From Spiractinospora alimapuensis (GTDB lineage Bacteria > Actinomycetota > Actinomycetes > Streptosporangiales > Streptosporangiaceae), in the NCBI RefSeq assembly GCF_018437505.1, contig NZ_CP072467.1:4426010-4490009 (forward strand): a DNA stretch of 64,000 bases, written 5' to 3'. Below are positions 1 through 7,912 of this stretch, in pieces (position 1 is the stretch's first letter; every line of letters begins with the position of its first letter). The translations under genes and the position numbers were made by a program. The notes beneath the pieces are model-generated. The model was not told where the DNA came from, did not search any database, and worked only from the letters and a program-made list of their open reading frames with translations.

Positions 1-158
1 ACCGGGTCGGTGTAAACGATCGAGTCACCGACCCGGATCGCGAGCGTGACCGTCTCGTTGAGGTCGTCGCGCAGTTCCCGCATGACCGGTAGGGCGTACT
101 GGCCCAACGACGCCGTCTGCCCGACGAGCAGCTCCGTTTCCTGCGTCACCGTGGCCAT
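1..158 (-). pseudogene. IclR-family regulator remnant (effector domain only)
   Basis: Read leftwards from about 158, the minus strand encodes the beginning of an IclR effector-binding domain, with motifs such as LGQYALPVMRELRDDLNETV and AIRVGDSIVYTDP. IclR proteins bind a small ligand in this domain and DNA through an N-terminal winged helix. The winged helix is absent: homology stops at about 158, exactly where a TRAP permease fragment starts on the other strand. The gene continues off the left edge, so its 3' end cannot be judged. An internal ATG lies at 158 but would give no DNA-binding domain. I read it as a truncated gene; family identification is good, loss of function is inferred. Confidence 0.65.
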
Positions 159-531
159 TAGCGACGGGATCGCCGAGCTCGACGCCGCACCCCTTGTGAT
201 CGTCGGGGCCATCTGTCTGCTGTACCTGGTCCTCGGGTTCTTCATGGATCAGATGGCGATCCTGGCCCTCACCGTTCCGCTGACACGGCCGGTGGTGGAG
301 AGCCTTGGCTACGACCCGATCTGGTTTGGGATCGTGGTCATCCTCCTCGCGGAGATCGGCCTGATCACCCCGCCGTTCGGGCTCAACGCCTTCGTCGTCG
401 CGGAGAGCGCCAAGATTCCGATGGAACAGGTCTTCCGCGGCAGCGTTCCCTACGTGCTGGCGTTGGCCGTCGTCGGCGCGTTGTTGGTGCTCTTCCCCGA
501 CATCGTCTTGTTCCTCCCGAACTCCATGTGA
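157..531 (+). pseudogene. TRAP transporter large permease (DctM), C-terminal remnant
   Basis: From about 157 the plus strand encodes some 124 residues matching the C-terminal end of a TRAP large permease. Visible marks are a membrane segment ending LGFFMDQMAILALTVPL, then GLITPPFGLNAFVV and a final hydrophobic segment. Full DctM proteins have about 430 residues and 11-12 membrane segments, so roughly the first 300 residues are missing. The reading frame stays open upstream to 46, but those residues are the antisense of the IclR fragment and show no TRAP similarity. No DctP or DctQ gene is present. A strong hairpin follows the stop. Almost certainly non-functional. Confidence 0.7.
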
Positions 532-543
532 TCGGGAACGTGT

Positions 544-575
544 CAGTGGGGCCGTCCGGACGGACGGCCCCACTG
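544..575 (+). terminator. Hairpin terminator after the DctM remnant
   Basis: Perfect inverted repeat with 14-bp arms (CAGTGGGGCCGTCC and its complement) around a 4-base loop, starting 13 bases after the DctM stop. It lacks a T-run, as is common in actinomycetes. It lies between the DctM end and the convergent lipoprotein gene and may serve both. Confidence 0.7.
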
Positions 576-604
576 GTCGGGTCGTGACGAGCGGTGTGGT
601 GTGG

Positions 605-1282
605 CTATCCGGCCGCGCCCTCGACCACGGTGCCCAGTTCCGCGTAGATGTCCTCGGCGGACGGGAGGCCGTACAGCTCGGTGGGGAATGTCTCGTACTG
701 CAGGAAAGTGGGGCAGTCAGTGGTGAGGCCCGAGCCGAAGTGGTGGCCGTTCGTCGCGGTGAAGTCGCTCTCGTGCAGCGCCTCGCCCGTGGCGAGCTCG
801 TAGACGGTGAACGAGATCACCTGGCTGCGCAGCGGGAGAGCGCTGTCCTCCGCACCGCCGGAGCCCTGGTACTCACAGGTGTGGAGTTCCTCTCCGACGT
901 CCTTGGTCTCGGCGCAGACGAGCAGGGAGGTCTCCTCGACGGAGTCGGGGTGCCAGCCCACGATCGGGGTCGCGTCCTCCGCCACGTCCTCTCCCGGGGC
1001 GACGAGGGATGGCTCGGTGAGGGGGTCGGTGTCGGCGCGGGAGGCCGCGGAGAAGATCGCGGTCGGGTTGGGCCCGCCCTCGGTGTACTCGGCTGCCTCC
1101 GGGTAGCCCTCACCAGGGCTTTCGCACAGCGCGCCCAGGTCCTCCACAGTTTGGACGTTCTGCGGGTCCGCACCATCGGCCGACTCTTGGCTGTCATCGG
1201 AACCGTCCCCGGAGCAGCCGGCGGCGGCGAGAAGCAGAATCGTCAGTGGGAGGGACAGGCGGCGAGTCGCGGACGGGATCAC
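605..1282 (-). CDS. Secreted lipoprotein of unknown function
   Basis: A 225-residue protein with a short basic N-terminus, a hydrophobic stretch and a lipobox ending AAAGC near residue 22, followed by an acidic linker (GDGSDDSQESADGAD). It should be exported and lipidated on the outer face of the membrane. The mature part contains several cysteines (LCESPGEGY, LVCAETK, HTCEYQG, TTDCPTF) that could form disulfides. No enzymatic motif is recognised. I chose the GTG at 1282 because AGGAGT lies 6 bases upstream and it places the signal sequence at the N-terminus; the longer open frame to 1663 gives non-protein-like sequence. It stands alone and converges on the DctM remnant. Confidence 0.75.
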   Translation of the reverse strand: MIPSATRRLSLPLTILLLAAAGCSGDGSDDSQESADGADPQNVQTVEDLGALCESPGEGYPEAAEYTEGGPNPTAIFSAASRADTDPLTEPSLVAPGEDVAEDATPIVGWHPDSVEETSLLVCAETKDVGEELHTCEYQGSGGAEDSALPLRSQVISFTVYELATGEALHESDFTATNGHHFGSGLTTDCPTFLQYETFPTELYGLPSAEDIYAELGTVVEGAAG

Positions 1283-1424
1283 GAAGTTACTCCTACAGGG
1301 GTCGTTGGTCCTCCGTGATCTTAGGACAGGCCCCCAGCGTCCACGCCACGCGGTCGAGGCCTGAAACCGGGGCTGTGACGGGCTTTCGGCGTCGGACTGG
1401 TACCCTCCGCCGAGTCGTGGTTCA

Positions 1425-2306
1425 ATGCCCCGCATGCCCGAACGCGTTCCCGAACCGAACCGGCCGCACCGATGGGACCTCGTGCGGGGGGACCAGTTGG
1501 GCTCCCTCGTTGAGGGAATCGACGAGTACGAGCTGGGATTCGTCGACGAGATCACCGACTGCGCCGCTCGTGTCCTGGCGCTCAGCGGAGGCGGCGACCT
1601 GTACTTCGTCGGGCGGTCCGCCGACAGCGTCTTCGACCTGTTGAGCGGGGTGCTCAGCGGCACCTCCGCGCAGGACCGGCTCCACCACCTCCCGCTGTCG
1701 CTCTACGGGCTGCTGGGCGAGAACCTGCGGCCGGCGGAGACACGGCAACTGCGGGCCAACCTCACCGCGGCTGGACTGGCTCCCCAGGACCTGATGCGTC
1801 GTAAGCACCCGATCGTTCTGGTCGACCTGGTGCACCGCGGCTCCACCTTCACCAACCTTTACCGCGAGCTCCGCGCCTGGATCGACGACGAGCGCGCGGG
1901 CTGGGACGTCATCCGGCGCAAACTCCGCTTCGTCGGCATCACGTGGCGGACCCACACCAGTCCGAACACCTGGCGTTGGCAGCAGCACGCCGAGTGGACG
2001 CGCGACCTCCCCGCCCACGCCGTGCGCAACGTGTCACTTCGGGACCATGTCTGGTCCTACCTCGGAAACAGGCAGCCGAAGACGACCAAGTCGTTCCGCC
2101 GGGAGCGCTGGAGTGACCACGAGGCCACGGTCCCGCGACACGACGACATCGGGCGCCGGGCGCTCATCGAGGCGGTGCTCATCGTGGAGCACGGCCGTAG
2201 CCCCGAGGGACGCGCGGCGTTCCTCCGGTGCGTCCCCCGGGACCTCACCAACCGCGAACCGTGGAGCCGCTCCCTGATCCGGGAGGTGCGCGACGCGGCG
2301 CGGTGA
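1425..2306 (+). CDS. Phosphoribosyltransferase-like protein, function unknown
   Basis: A 293-residue soluble protein. Residues around 50-75 (VLALSGGGDLYFVGRSADSV) and around 128-142 (PIVLVDLVHRGSTFTNLY) resemble the nucleotide/PRPP-binding parts of type I phosphoribosyltransferases, where VLVDDxxxxGxT contacts the ribose phosphate. Here the second acidic residue of that motif is replaced by Leu (VDL), so catalysis is uncertain. The C-terminal half is rich in Arg and Trp and matches nothing I recognise. No signal or membrane segment. It is a single gene, convergent with the sigma-factor gene (12-base gap). An alternative start lies three codons downstream at 1434. Confidence 0.7.
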   Translation: MPRMPERVPEPNRPHRWDLVRGDQLGSLVEGIDEYELGFVDEITDCAARVLALSGGGDLYFVGRSADSVFDLLSGVLSGTSAQDRLHHLPLSLYGLLGENLRPAETRQLRANLTAAGLAPQDLMRRKHPIVLVDLVHRGSTFTNLYRELRAWIDDERAGWDVIRRKLRFVGITWRTHTSPNTWRWQQHAEWTRDLPAHAVRNVSLRDHVWSYLGNRQPKTTKSFRRERWSDHEATVPRHDDIGRRALIEAVLIVEHGRSPEGRAAFLRCVPRDLTNREPWSRSLIREVRDAAR

Positions 2307-2317
2307 CGCCCCTCCCG

Positions 2318-3193
2318 CTACGTGGGGGAGTCGAAGGCGGTCAGTTTCGCCGGGTTGACGATCAGCCGGATCGCGGTGATCCGGTCGTCGGTCAGCTCCA
2401 GTTGGAACAGCCCGAAGGGGTGCCCACCCGAGGTGACGAACAGGGCGGGAGCCCCGTTCGCCTCGACGATCCGGTACCCCGTGTCGGACGGCGGCTCGTG
2501 CCCGATCGCGACCAGGAAACGTCCGACCTTGTCGGCCCCCGTCATCTCGCGCAGGGGCGCGCGGGTCTTACCGTCGCTGTCACTGGTCAGGACGACGTCG
2601 GGTGCGAGGAGCGCCATCAGGCCCTCCAAGTCGCCGCCGATACAGACCGAGAGGAAGCGTTCCGTCACCTCGCGGTGCCGCTCCCGGTCGGTGTCGAACC
2701 GGGGACGGCGGGCCTGCACGTGGCTGCGGGCGCGATGGCCGAGTTGACGTGTCGAGGCCTCGGTTCGCCCCAGCATCTCCGCGATCTCCGCGTAGGAGTA
2801 GGAGAACGCCTCCCGTAGCACGAACACCGCGCGCTCCAGTGGCGACAGGGTCTCCAACACCACCAGCAGGCCCAGCGACACCGTGTCGCCCTGTTCCACC
2901 GTTTCGGCGACGTCCGGGCTGGTCAGGATCGGCTCGGGCAGCCACGGCCCCACGTAGGACTCCCGCCGTGCCCGCGCCGAGCGCAACCGGTCCATCGCCA
3001 GGTTCGTGGTCGTGCGTACGAGGAACCCGGTGGGATTGTCGACCCGGGGCAGGTCGACGTCGCGCCAGCGCAACCAGGCGTCCTGCACGACGTCCTCGGC
3101 CTCGGTGGCGTCCCCCAGGATCCGGTAGGCGACCCCGAACAGGAGCTCCCGGTTCTCGGTGAACCGGGCCGTGTGGTCCCCGGCGTCAGTCAC
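2318..3193 (-). CDS. ECF41-type RNA polymerase sigma factor with SnoaL-like C-terminal domain (SigJ-like)
   Basis: A 291-residue ECF sigma factor. Region 2 is at about 10-75 (GVAYRILGDATEAEDVVQDAWLRW), region 4 at about 110-160 (LSPLERAVFVLREAFSYSYAEIAEMLGR), followed by a SnoaL-like extension of about 120 residues. The extension carries ECF41 hallmarks: DSDGK (usually D-G-G-G-K) and NPAKL near the C-terminus. In ECF41 factors the extension replaces an anti-sigma factor and tunes activity. The GTG start overlaps the stop of the upstream oxidoreductase by 4 bases, so the two are co-translated. A promoter matching the ECF41 consensus precedes that upstream gene, suggesting autoregulation. Confidence 0.93.
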   Translation of the reverse strand: MTDAGDHTARFTENRELLFGVAYRILGDATEAEDVVQDAWLRWRDVDLPRVDNPTGFLVRTTTNLAMDRLRSARARRESYVGPWLPEPILTSPDVAETVEQGDTVSLGLLVVLETLSPLERAVFVLREAFSYSYAEIAEMLGRTEASTRQLGHRARSHVQARRPRFDTDRERHREVTERFLSVCIGGDLEGLMALLAPDVVLTSDSDGKTRAPLREMTGADKVGRFLVAIGHEPPSDTGYRIVEANGAPALFVTSGGHPFGLFQLELTDDRITAIRLIVNPAKLTAFDSPT

Positions 3194-4353
3194 GGCGCCA
3201 TCGTCTCACGGGTGACCTGCCCTTTCACGGCGAGCGTGGCCGCTTGGCGGGCACTCGCCAGGGTCACCTCACTCAACAGGCCCGGGGCCGCGACCTGGTC
3301 GCCGACCAAGTAGACCCCGTCCCCTCGGTTGACGGCCGGCCGGTCGCGCCAGGTCGCACCGGGCAGGTCCAGGGCACCGCTGCGCCCCTCGGCGACCGAC
3401 GCGCGGCGCCAGGTCTCCCGGTCCTCCCAACTGGGTAGCGCCGCGTCCAAGAACGGACGCATCCGCTCCAGCCCCCGCGTCTTGGACTCCCCGTCCCGCA
3501 GCGGCAGTTGCGCCTGCACCAGTGACTCCCCCGCGGGGGCGAGCGTCGGGTCGACGCAGGTGTAGCGCTCGAGGAACCCCGCCTCGTCGTGGTCGAAGGA
3601 CAGGAAAGCGTCACCGGAACGGCCGCGCAGACCGAGGTCCAGCATGACGGTGCGCCCGCCCTCGGTGGCGAGCGAGTCGTCGCCCAGGAGTTTTCGCGCG
3701 GCGGCGAGCGAGGTGGCCACGATCACCGGTGACTCCGGTAGCTCGTGGGCCCGGGTTCCCGTGTGCACCTCCACGCCGAGGGCGCGGACGCGCGCGGCAA
3801 GGTTGTCCACCATCGTCTGCCACCCGCCCCGGACGTAGCGCACCGCCGGAGGGCCGGGCCGGGTCACGCGCTGGAACCGTGACCACACGAAGTCCGCGGC
3901 GAGTCGCCCGGGGTCGGCGTCGAAGGTGACGACGCCCATCATCTGGGCGACCTGGCGCGTCGTCCTCGCGCCGAGGGTTCGGGTGCCCCACTCGGTGAAG
4001 CTGTGGTCACTCGGGGCCCGGAGCGCGCGCCGCGCGGCGGCGCGCAGGACGCCCGCCGGGGGAAGCCGGTGTAGCCGTCCACTGTGGCGGAATCGCACGC
4101 CCCGGGCGGCGGTCAGACTGAGCGTGTTGGCGGGGACCAGGCCGCGTGAGGCCAGCCAGTTCCAGTGCGGGCCGTCGCTGTAGAAGACGTGTGGCCCCTC
4201 GTTGGCGACGTAGGGGGCCGACGTGGAACGGGCGCGTCCCCCGAGGTGCGTGTGGGCCTCCAACAGGGTGACCCGGGCGCCGGCCTCGGCGGCGGTGATC
4301 GCGGCGACGAGACCACCGAGTCCGCCACCGACCACTGTGATGTGCTGGTTCAT
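3190..4353 (-). CDS. FAD/NAD(P)-dependent oxidoreductase, ECF41 partner gene
   Basis: A 387-residue flavoprotein of the amine-oxidase/phytoene-desaturase-like superfamily. The N-terminus carries the Rossmann dinucleotide motif (VVGGGLGGLVAA) followed by the acidic residue and glycine-rich strand (LLEAHTHLGGRARS). The C-terminus has the second FAD-contact motif (GDGVYLVGDQVAAPGLLSEV). Substrate unknown. Oxidoreductases are one of the three classes of gene habitually linked to ECF41 sigma factors. ATG 4353 is chosen because GGGAGG lies 8 bases upstream and the ECF41-type promoter sits 22 bases before it. The much longer open frame to 4674 is not supported. Confidence 0.85.
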   Translation of the reverse strand: MNQHITVVGGGLGGLVAAITAAEAGARVTLLEAHTHLGGRARSTSAPYVANEGPHVFYSDGPHWNWLASRGLVPANTLSLTAARGVRFRHSGRLHRLPPAGVLRAAARRALRAPSDHSFTEWGTRTLGARTTRQVAQMMGVVTFDADPGRLAADFVWSRFQRVTRPGPPAVRYVRGGWQTMVDNLAARVRALGVEVHTGTRAHELPESPVIVATSLAAARKLLGDDSLATEGGRTVMLDLGLRGRSGDAFLSFDHDEAGFLERYTCVDPTLAPAGESLVQAQLPLRDGESKTRGLERMRPFLDAALPSWEDRETWRRASVAEGRSGALDLPGATWRDRPAVNRGDGVYLVGDQVAAPGLLSEVTLASARQAATLAVKGQVTRETMAP

Positions 4354-4375
4354 GATTGGTACCTCCCTTGCCTTC

Positions 4376-4404
4376 ACGACGAGGCGGAGGCGGGAGACGT
4401 GACA
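4376..4404 (-). promoter_or_regulatory. Probable ECF41-dependent promoter
   Basis: On the minus strand, TGTCACG (4404-4398) and CGTCGT (4381-4376) are separated by exactly 16 bases. ECF41 promoters have a conserved TGTCACA -35 and CGTC -10 with about 16 bases between. It lies 22 bases upstream of the oxidoreductase start codon and would drive the oxidoreductase-sigma operon. Confidence 0.65.
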
Positions 4405-4444
4405 TCGCCGGTCTGGTGCGTGGGTGAAAGGCCCGGACCTCGAA

Positions 4445-4486
4445 CAACGGGTGGGCCCCCGCCATCCCGCGAGGGTCCACCCGTTG
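4445..4486 (-). terminator. Hairpin downstream of the NhaC-type gene
   Basis: Inverted repeat CAACGGGTGG...CCACCCGTTG with a GC-rich interior, 17 bases past the stop of the antiporter gene. It separates that gene from the ECF41 promoter. Confidence 0.6.
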
Positions 4487-4502
4487 CCAGGGACCGGAGG
4501 CG

Positions 4503-6086
4503 CTACCGCGACTCTTCGGTGTCCTGCTTCTCCCGCGCGAGCACGGTGCTCAGGTCCGGGACGGCCTGCCCCCAGACCCGGTAGAGGACGAGCATGAGCA
4601 CGATGAGGACGACGGCTCCGGCGGCCAGGCCGAGCGCCGCGGAACCGGTCGCACCCGCCACGAGGAACCCGCACACGGCGGCCACGGCGGCCGTCACCGC
4701 GTAGGGGATCTGTGTGTTCACGTGGTCGATGTGGTCACAGGCCGCACCGGTGGAGGAGAGAACCGTGGTGTCGGAGATCGGGGAGCAGTGGTCACCGAAG
4801 ATCCCCCCACTGAACACGGCCGCGATCATGATCGCCATGGGGATGTCCAGGGCGACACCGAGCGGCATCGCTATCGGGATCAGGATCGCGAAGGTGCCGT
4901 AGGAGGTTCCGGTGGTGAAGGCGACCACGCAGCCGGCGATGAAGATCAGCACGGGCACGATGGTGACCGGAACCCCGGACTCGGCGAGCTGGATCACGTA
5001 GTCGGCGGTGCCCATCTCCTCGGTGACGGAGCCGATGGACCACGCCAGCGCGAGGATGACGTAGACCATCGTCATCCCCTTCACGCCGCTGATCACCATC
5101 TCCATCGCCTCCTTGAAGGAGTACTGCCGCTGGACGAGTCCCATGCTGAGAGCGACCACGCCCGCGGTGAAGGAGGCGATCAGGATCGACAGCGCCCCCT
5201 CGGACTCACCGATCGCGGTGACGAGATCGTTCTGCGGGAAGCCACCGGTCCAGAGGAACAGCACCGGGATCAGACCGAGCAGCACCCCGAGGGGGACCAG
5301 CATGTTGCGGATCCTGGGCTTGCGCCCCTCCACCGGATCGATGTTCGTGATCTCCTGCCCGGTGGGCGGCTGGGCGCCGTCCCGCATCACCTTGCCGGTC
5401 GTTCGGGCCCGGTACTCGGCGGCGGCCATCGGCCCGTACTCGATCCGCGTGAACGCGATCACGACCACCATGGCGAGCGCGAAGATGGCGTAGAAGTTGA
5501 ACGGGATCGTGGTCAGGTAGGTGACGTAGGAGGAGCCCTCCAGGCCGAGGGTCTCCGACTGGGTGCCGATCAGCCCCATGACGAACACCACCCACGTGGA
5601 CACGGGGGCCAGCAGGCAGATCGGCGCCGACGTGGAGTCCACGATGTAGGCGAGCTTCTCGCGGGCGACCCGCATCCGGTCGGACACCGACCGCATCACC
5701 GACCCCACGGTGAGGGCGTTGAAGTAGTCCTCGAAGAAGATGATCAAACCGAAGAACCAGGTCGAGCCCTGCGCCCCGGCCGGGGTCCGCACCTTGTTCG
5801 CGATCGCCGCCGCGAGCGCGTGGGCGCCACCGGTGCGTTGGAGGAAGGCGATCAGGACCCCGAAAAGCCCACAGTAGATGAGGACCGTCGCACTCCAGGG
5901 ATCTCCCACGTTGGGGATGACGAAGTCCCTGAAGGTCGCCCACAGGCCGAGCAGGGGATTCCAGCCGTTCAACATCGTCGCACCGAGCCAGATCCCCGCG
6001 AACAGCGCGGGAACCACGTTCCGGGTGAGGACGGCGAGGACGATCGCGACGAGCGGGGGGACGAGCGACAACGCGCCGAAATCCAT
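4503..6086 (-). CDS. NhaC-family Na+/H+ antiporter-like membrane protein
   Basis: A 527-residue polytopic membrane protein with about 12-13 hydrophobic segments. Family marks are the first segment LVPPLVAIVLAVLTRNVVPALFAGIWLGA, the loop FEDYFNALTVGSVMR, STSAPICLLAPVSTWVVFV, and GDHCSPISDTTVLSSTGAACDH in the second half. NhaC-type proteins exchange cations (or organic substrates such as malate/lactate in MleN) against sodium or protons. The exact substrate cannot be read from sequence. ATG 6086 follows AAAGG at 7 bases; another ATG at 6101 has no ribosome-binding site. The longer open frame to 6401 overlaps the divergent chrA promoter and is rejected. Single gene with its own hairpin terminator. 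Confidence 0.88.
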   Translation of the reverse strand: MDFGALSLVPPLVAIVLAVLTRNVVPALFAGIWLGATMLNGWNPLLGLWATFRDFVIPNVGDPWSATVLIYCGLFGVLIAFLQRTGGAHALAAAIANKVRTPAGAQGSTWFFGLIIFFEDYFNALTVGSVMRSVSDRMRVAREKLAYIVDSTSAPICLLAPVSTWVVFVMGLIGTQSETLGLEGSSYVTYLTTIPFNFYAIFALAMVVVIAFTRIEYGPMAAAEYRARTTGKVMRDGAQPPTGQEITNIDPVEGRKPRIRNMLVPLGVLLGLIPVLFLWTGGFPQNDLVTAIGESEGALSILIASFTAGVVALSMGLVQRQYSFKEAMEMVISGVKGMTMVYVILALAWSIGSVTEEMGTADYVIQLAESGVPVTIVPVLIFIAGCVVAFTTGTSYGTFAILIPIAMPLGVALDIPMAIMIAAVFSGGIFGDHCSPISDTTVLSSTGAACDHIDHVNTQIPYAVTAAVAAVCGFLVAGATGSAALGLAAGAVVLIVLMLVLYRVWGQAVPDLSTVLAREKQDTEESR

Positions 6087-6312
6087 AGGCGGGCCTTTCA
6101 TCGGAAGGGGTCGGTTCGCGATAGGCATCGCCGGGAGGATCCTGGCGTGGGGGCCGACAACGCGAACAGCGGCGAACAACGAGACGATCAGGGCAACACT
6201 CGGGCGGCTCGCCCGAAGAGTCAAGCCCTGAGACACCGCCGGTTCGATTCGTGTCCTCCGGGGCGCCGTCGTGTATTGGTCGAATAGCTCGGATCGATGC
6301 CTGAGGAGGGTG

Positions 6313-7536
6313 ATGGACGGCGACGGGAAAGGACCCGAACCCGGGGCCGGCCGAGGATCGGCTCTCGAGGTGTTCCGTGTGTTCCTACTGTTGGGCCTCA
6401 CCTCCTTCGGCGGGCCGGTCGCGCACCTCGGCTACTTTCACGACGCGTTCGTGGTCCGGCGCGGCTGGCTCACCGACCGCACCTACGCCGACCTGGTCGC
6501 GTTGTGTCAGTTCCTCCCCGGACCCGCCTCCAGCCAGGTGGGAATGGCGATCGGACTACACCGCGCCGGGTACCTCGGGATGGCCGCGGCCTGGGTGGGG
6601 TTCACCCTGCCCTCCGCGGTGCTGATGATCGGCTTCGCCTACGGGGTGGGAGCCCTGGGCGCGGGAGTCGGCGCCGGTTGGCTGCTCGGACTGAAGGCGG
6701 CGGCCGTCGCCGTCGTGGCACACGCGGTGCTCGGGATGGCGACCAGCCTCGCGACAGGGAGGCGCCGCGCCACCATCGCGGTGGCCGCGATGGTGGTCGT
6801 GCTCCTGCTGCCCACGGCCGGCAGCCAGGTGGTGGCGATCGTCCTGGGTGGCCTGGTCGGGCTGTTCCTCCTCGCCCGCGTCGACGATTCGGACGACACG
6901 GCGGAGACCTCGTCCCTGCGTGTCCCCGGACGACGGGTCGCCGTCGCCAGCCTCGCCGTCTTCGCCGTTCTCCTGTTCGGCCTCCCGACCGCGACCGCGC
7001 TCGTCTCCTCGCCGACACTGACCCTGGTGGACGTCTTCTACCGGGCCGGCGCGCTCGTCTTCGGCGGGGGGCACGTGGTGCTCCCGCTGCTGCAGGCCGA
7101 CCTCGTGGGTGCGGGCCTCGTCGACCAGGAGACCTTCCTCGCGGGCTACGGCGCGGCCCAGGCCGTCCCCGGCCCCCTGTTCACCTTCGCCGCCTACCTC
7201 GGGGCGGTCATGCCCACGGCCCCGACCGGAGCCCTCGGCGGGACCGTCGCCCTGCTCGCCGTGTTCACGCCCTCGGCCCTGCTCCTGGTCGGTGTGCTCC
7301 CCTTCTGGGAGCGACTGCGCGCCATCCCCAGAGCCCAGGGAGCCGTCGCGGGCGCCAGCGCGGTCGTGGTCGGCCTTCTCGCCGCGGCCCTGTACGATCC
7401 GGTGTTCCTCTCCGGGGTCACCTCACCCGCCGCCATGGCCCTGGCGGCCGTCGCCTTCCTCGCCCTCGCCGTATGGCGCCTGCCCGCGTGGCTGGTCGTC
7501 ATCGCAGCGAGCGCCGTCGGATTCCTCGTTCTTTAG
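6313..7536 (+). CDS. chrA: Chromate transporter ChrA (two-domain)
   Basis: A membrane protein of 407 residues made of two homologous CHR halves. The first has LGLTSFGGPVAHLGYF and QFLPGPASSQVGMAIG; the second has FYRAGALVFGGGHVVLPLL and GAAQAVPGPLFTFAAYLG. The FGG and PGP motifs are diagnostic of the CHR superfamily, whose characterised members export chromate from the cytoplasm. Long-chain family members of about 400 residues like this one are typical. ATG 6313 follows GAGGAGG closely (3-base spacing); an in-frame ATG at 6271 lacks a ribosome-binding site. No adjacent chromate-responsive regulator is visible, so the physiological substrate could also be another oxyanion. Confidence 0.92.
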   Translation: MDGDGKGPEPGAGRGSALEVFRVFLLLGLTSFGGPVAHLGYFHDAFVVRRGWLTDRTYADLVALCQFLPGPASSQVGMAIGLHRAGYLGMAAAWVGFTLPSAVLMIGFAYGVGALGAGVGAGWLLGLKAAAVAVVAHAVLGMATSLATGRRRATIAVAAMVVVLLLPTAGSQVVAIVLGGLVGLFLLARVDDSDDTAETSSLRVPGRRVAVASLAVFAVLLFGLPTATALVSSPTLTLVDVFYRAGALVFGGGHVVLPLLQADLVGAGLVDQETFLAGYGAAQAVPGPLFTFAAYLGAVMPTAPTGALGGTVALLAVFTPSALLLVGVLPFWERLRAIPRAQGAVAGASAVVVGLLAAALYDPVFLSGVTSPAAMALAAVAFLALAVWRLPAWLVVIAASAVGFLVL

Positions 7537-7912
7537 GGTGGTTGTTGGGGTTTTTCTCAAGGTGATCCAGTCGAGTGGTTCGCATGGCCGAGGGTCGTTT
7601 CCCTGGACGTGCCATCTCCCCGGCTGCGGCAATGGAGCTTGTCCTCGCGAAGCGAACCAGTGCCAGCTGGCCGCCGCGCACAGCCCGCACCTTCGTTTCC
7701 AGTCCTCCGCCTGTCTGTCTGCGGGTGGTGGGTGTCAGGTTCTAAAAGTTCTGCGTGCGTTGGGCGGCAAGCTGGCTCGCTCGTAGACGAGCTGCGCCCC
7801 ATTGCCGCAACCTGGTGAGTGGCGAGCCTCGGGCGCAGAAGCACAGGTCGGCTCACCCCCACGAACGTCCCCTAGCTAACTAGGAGATGGTTGTCCCTCT
7901 CCTCGGTGCCGC
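7537..7912 (+). other. 376-base gap with no convincing gene
   Basis: The stretch between chrA and the convergent P450 gene has lower GC and mixed open frames of up to 100 codons on the minus strand, none with a good ribosome-binding site or family resemblance. It could hold a decayed gene. No terminator, tRNA-like fold or repeat could be recognised by eye. Confidence 0.4.

Noticed and set aside
605-1663. Long open frame read as one 352-residue protein
   Set aside because: The upstream third is not protein-like, and the GTG at 1282 has a ribosome-binding site and gives a proper lipoprotein signal.
4722-6287. 521-codon open frame opposite the NhaC gene
   Set aside because: Shadow of the antiporter gene; its composition (His/Asp/Gly-rich, no hydrophobic core) is typical of antisense frames in GC-rich DNA.
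7537-7912. Insertion-sequence remnant between chrA and the P450 gene
   Set aside because: No terminal inverted repeats, target-site duplication or transposase motif could be seen.
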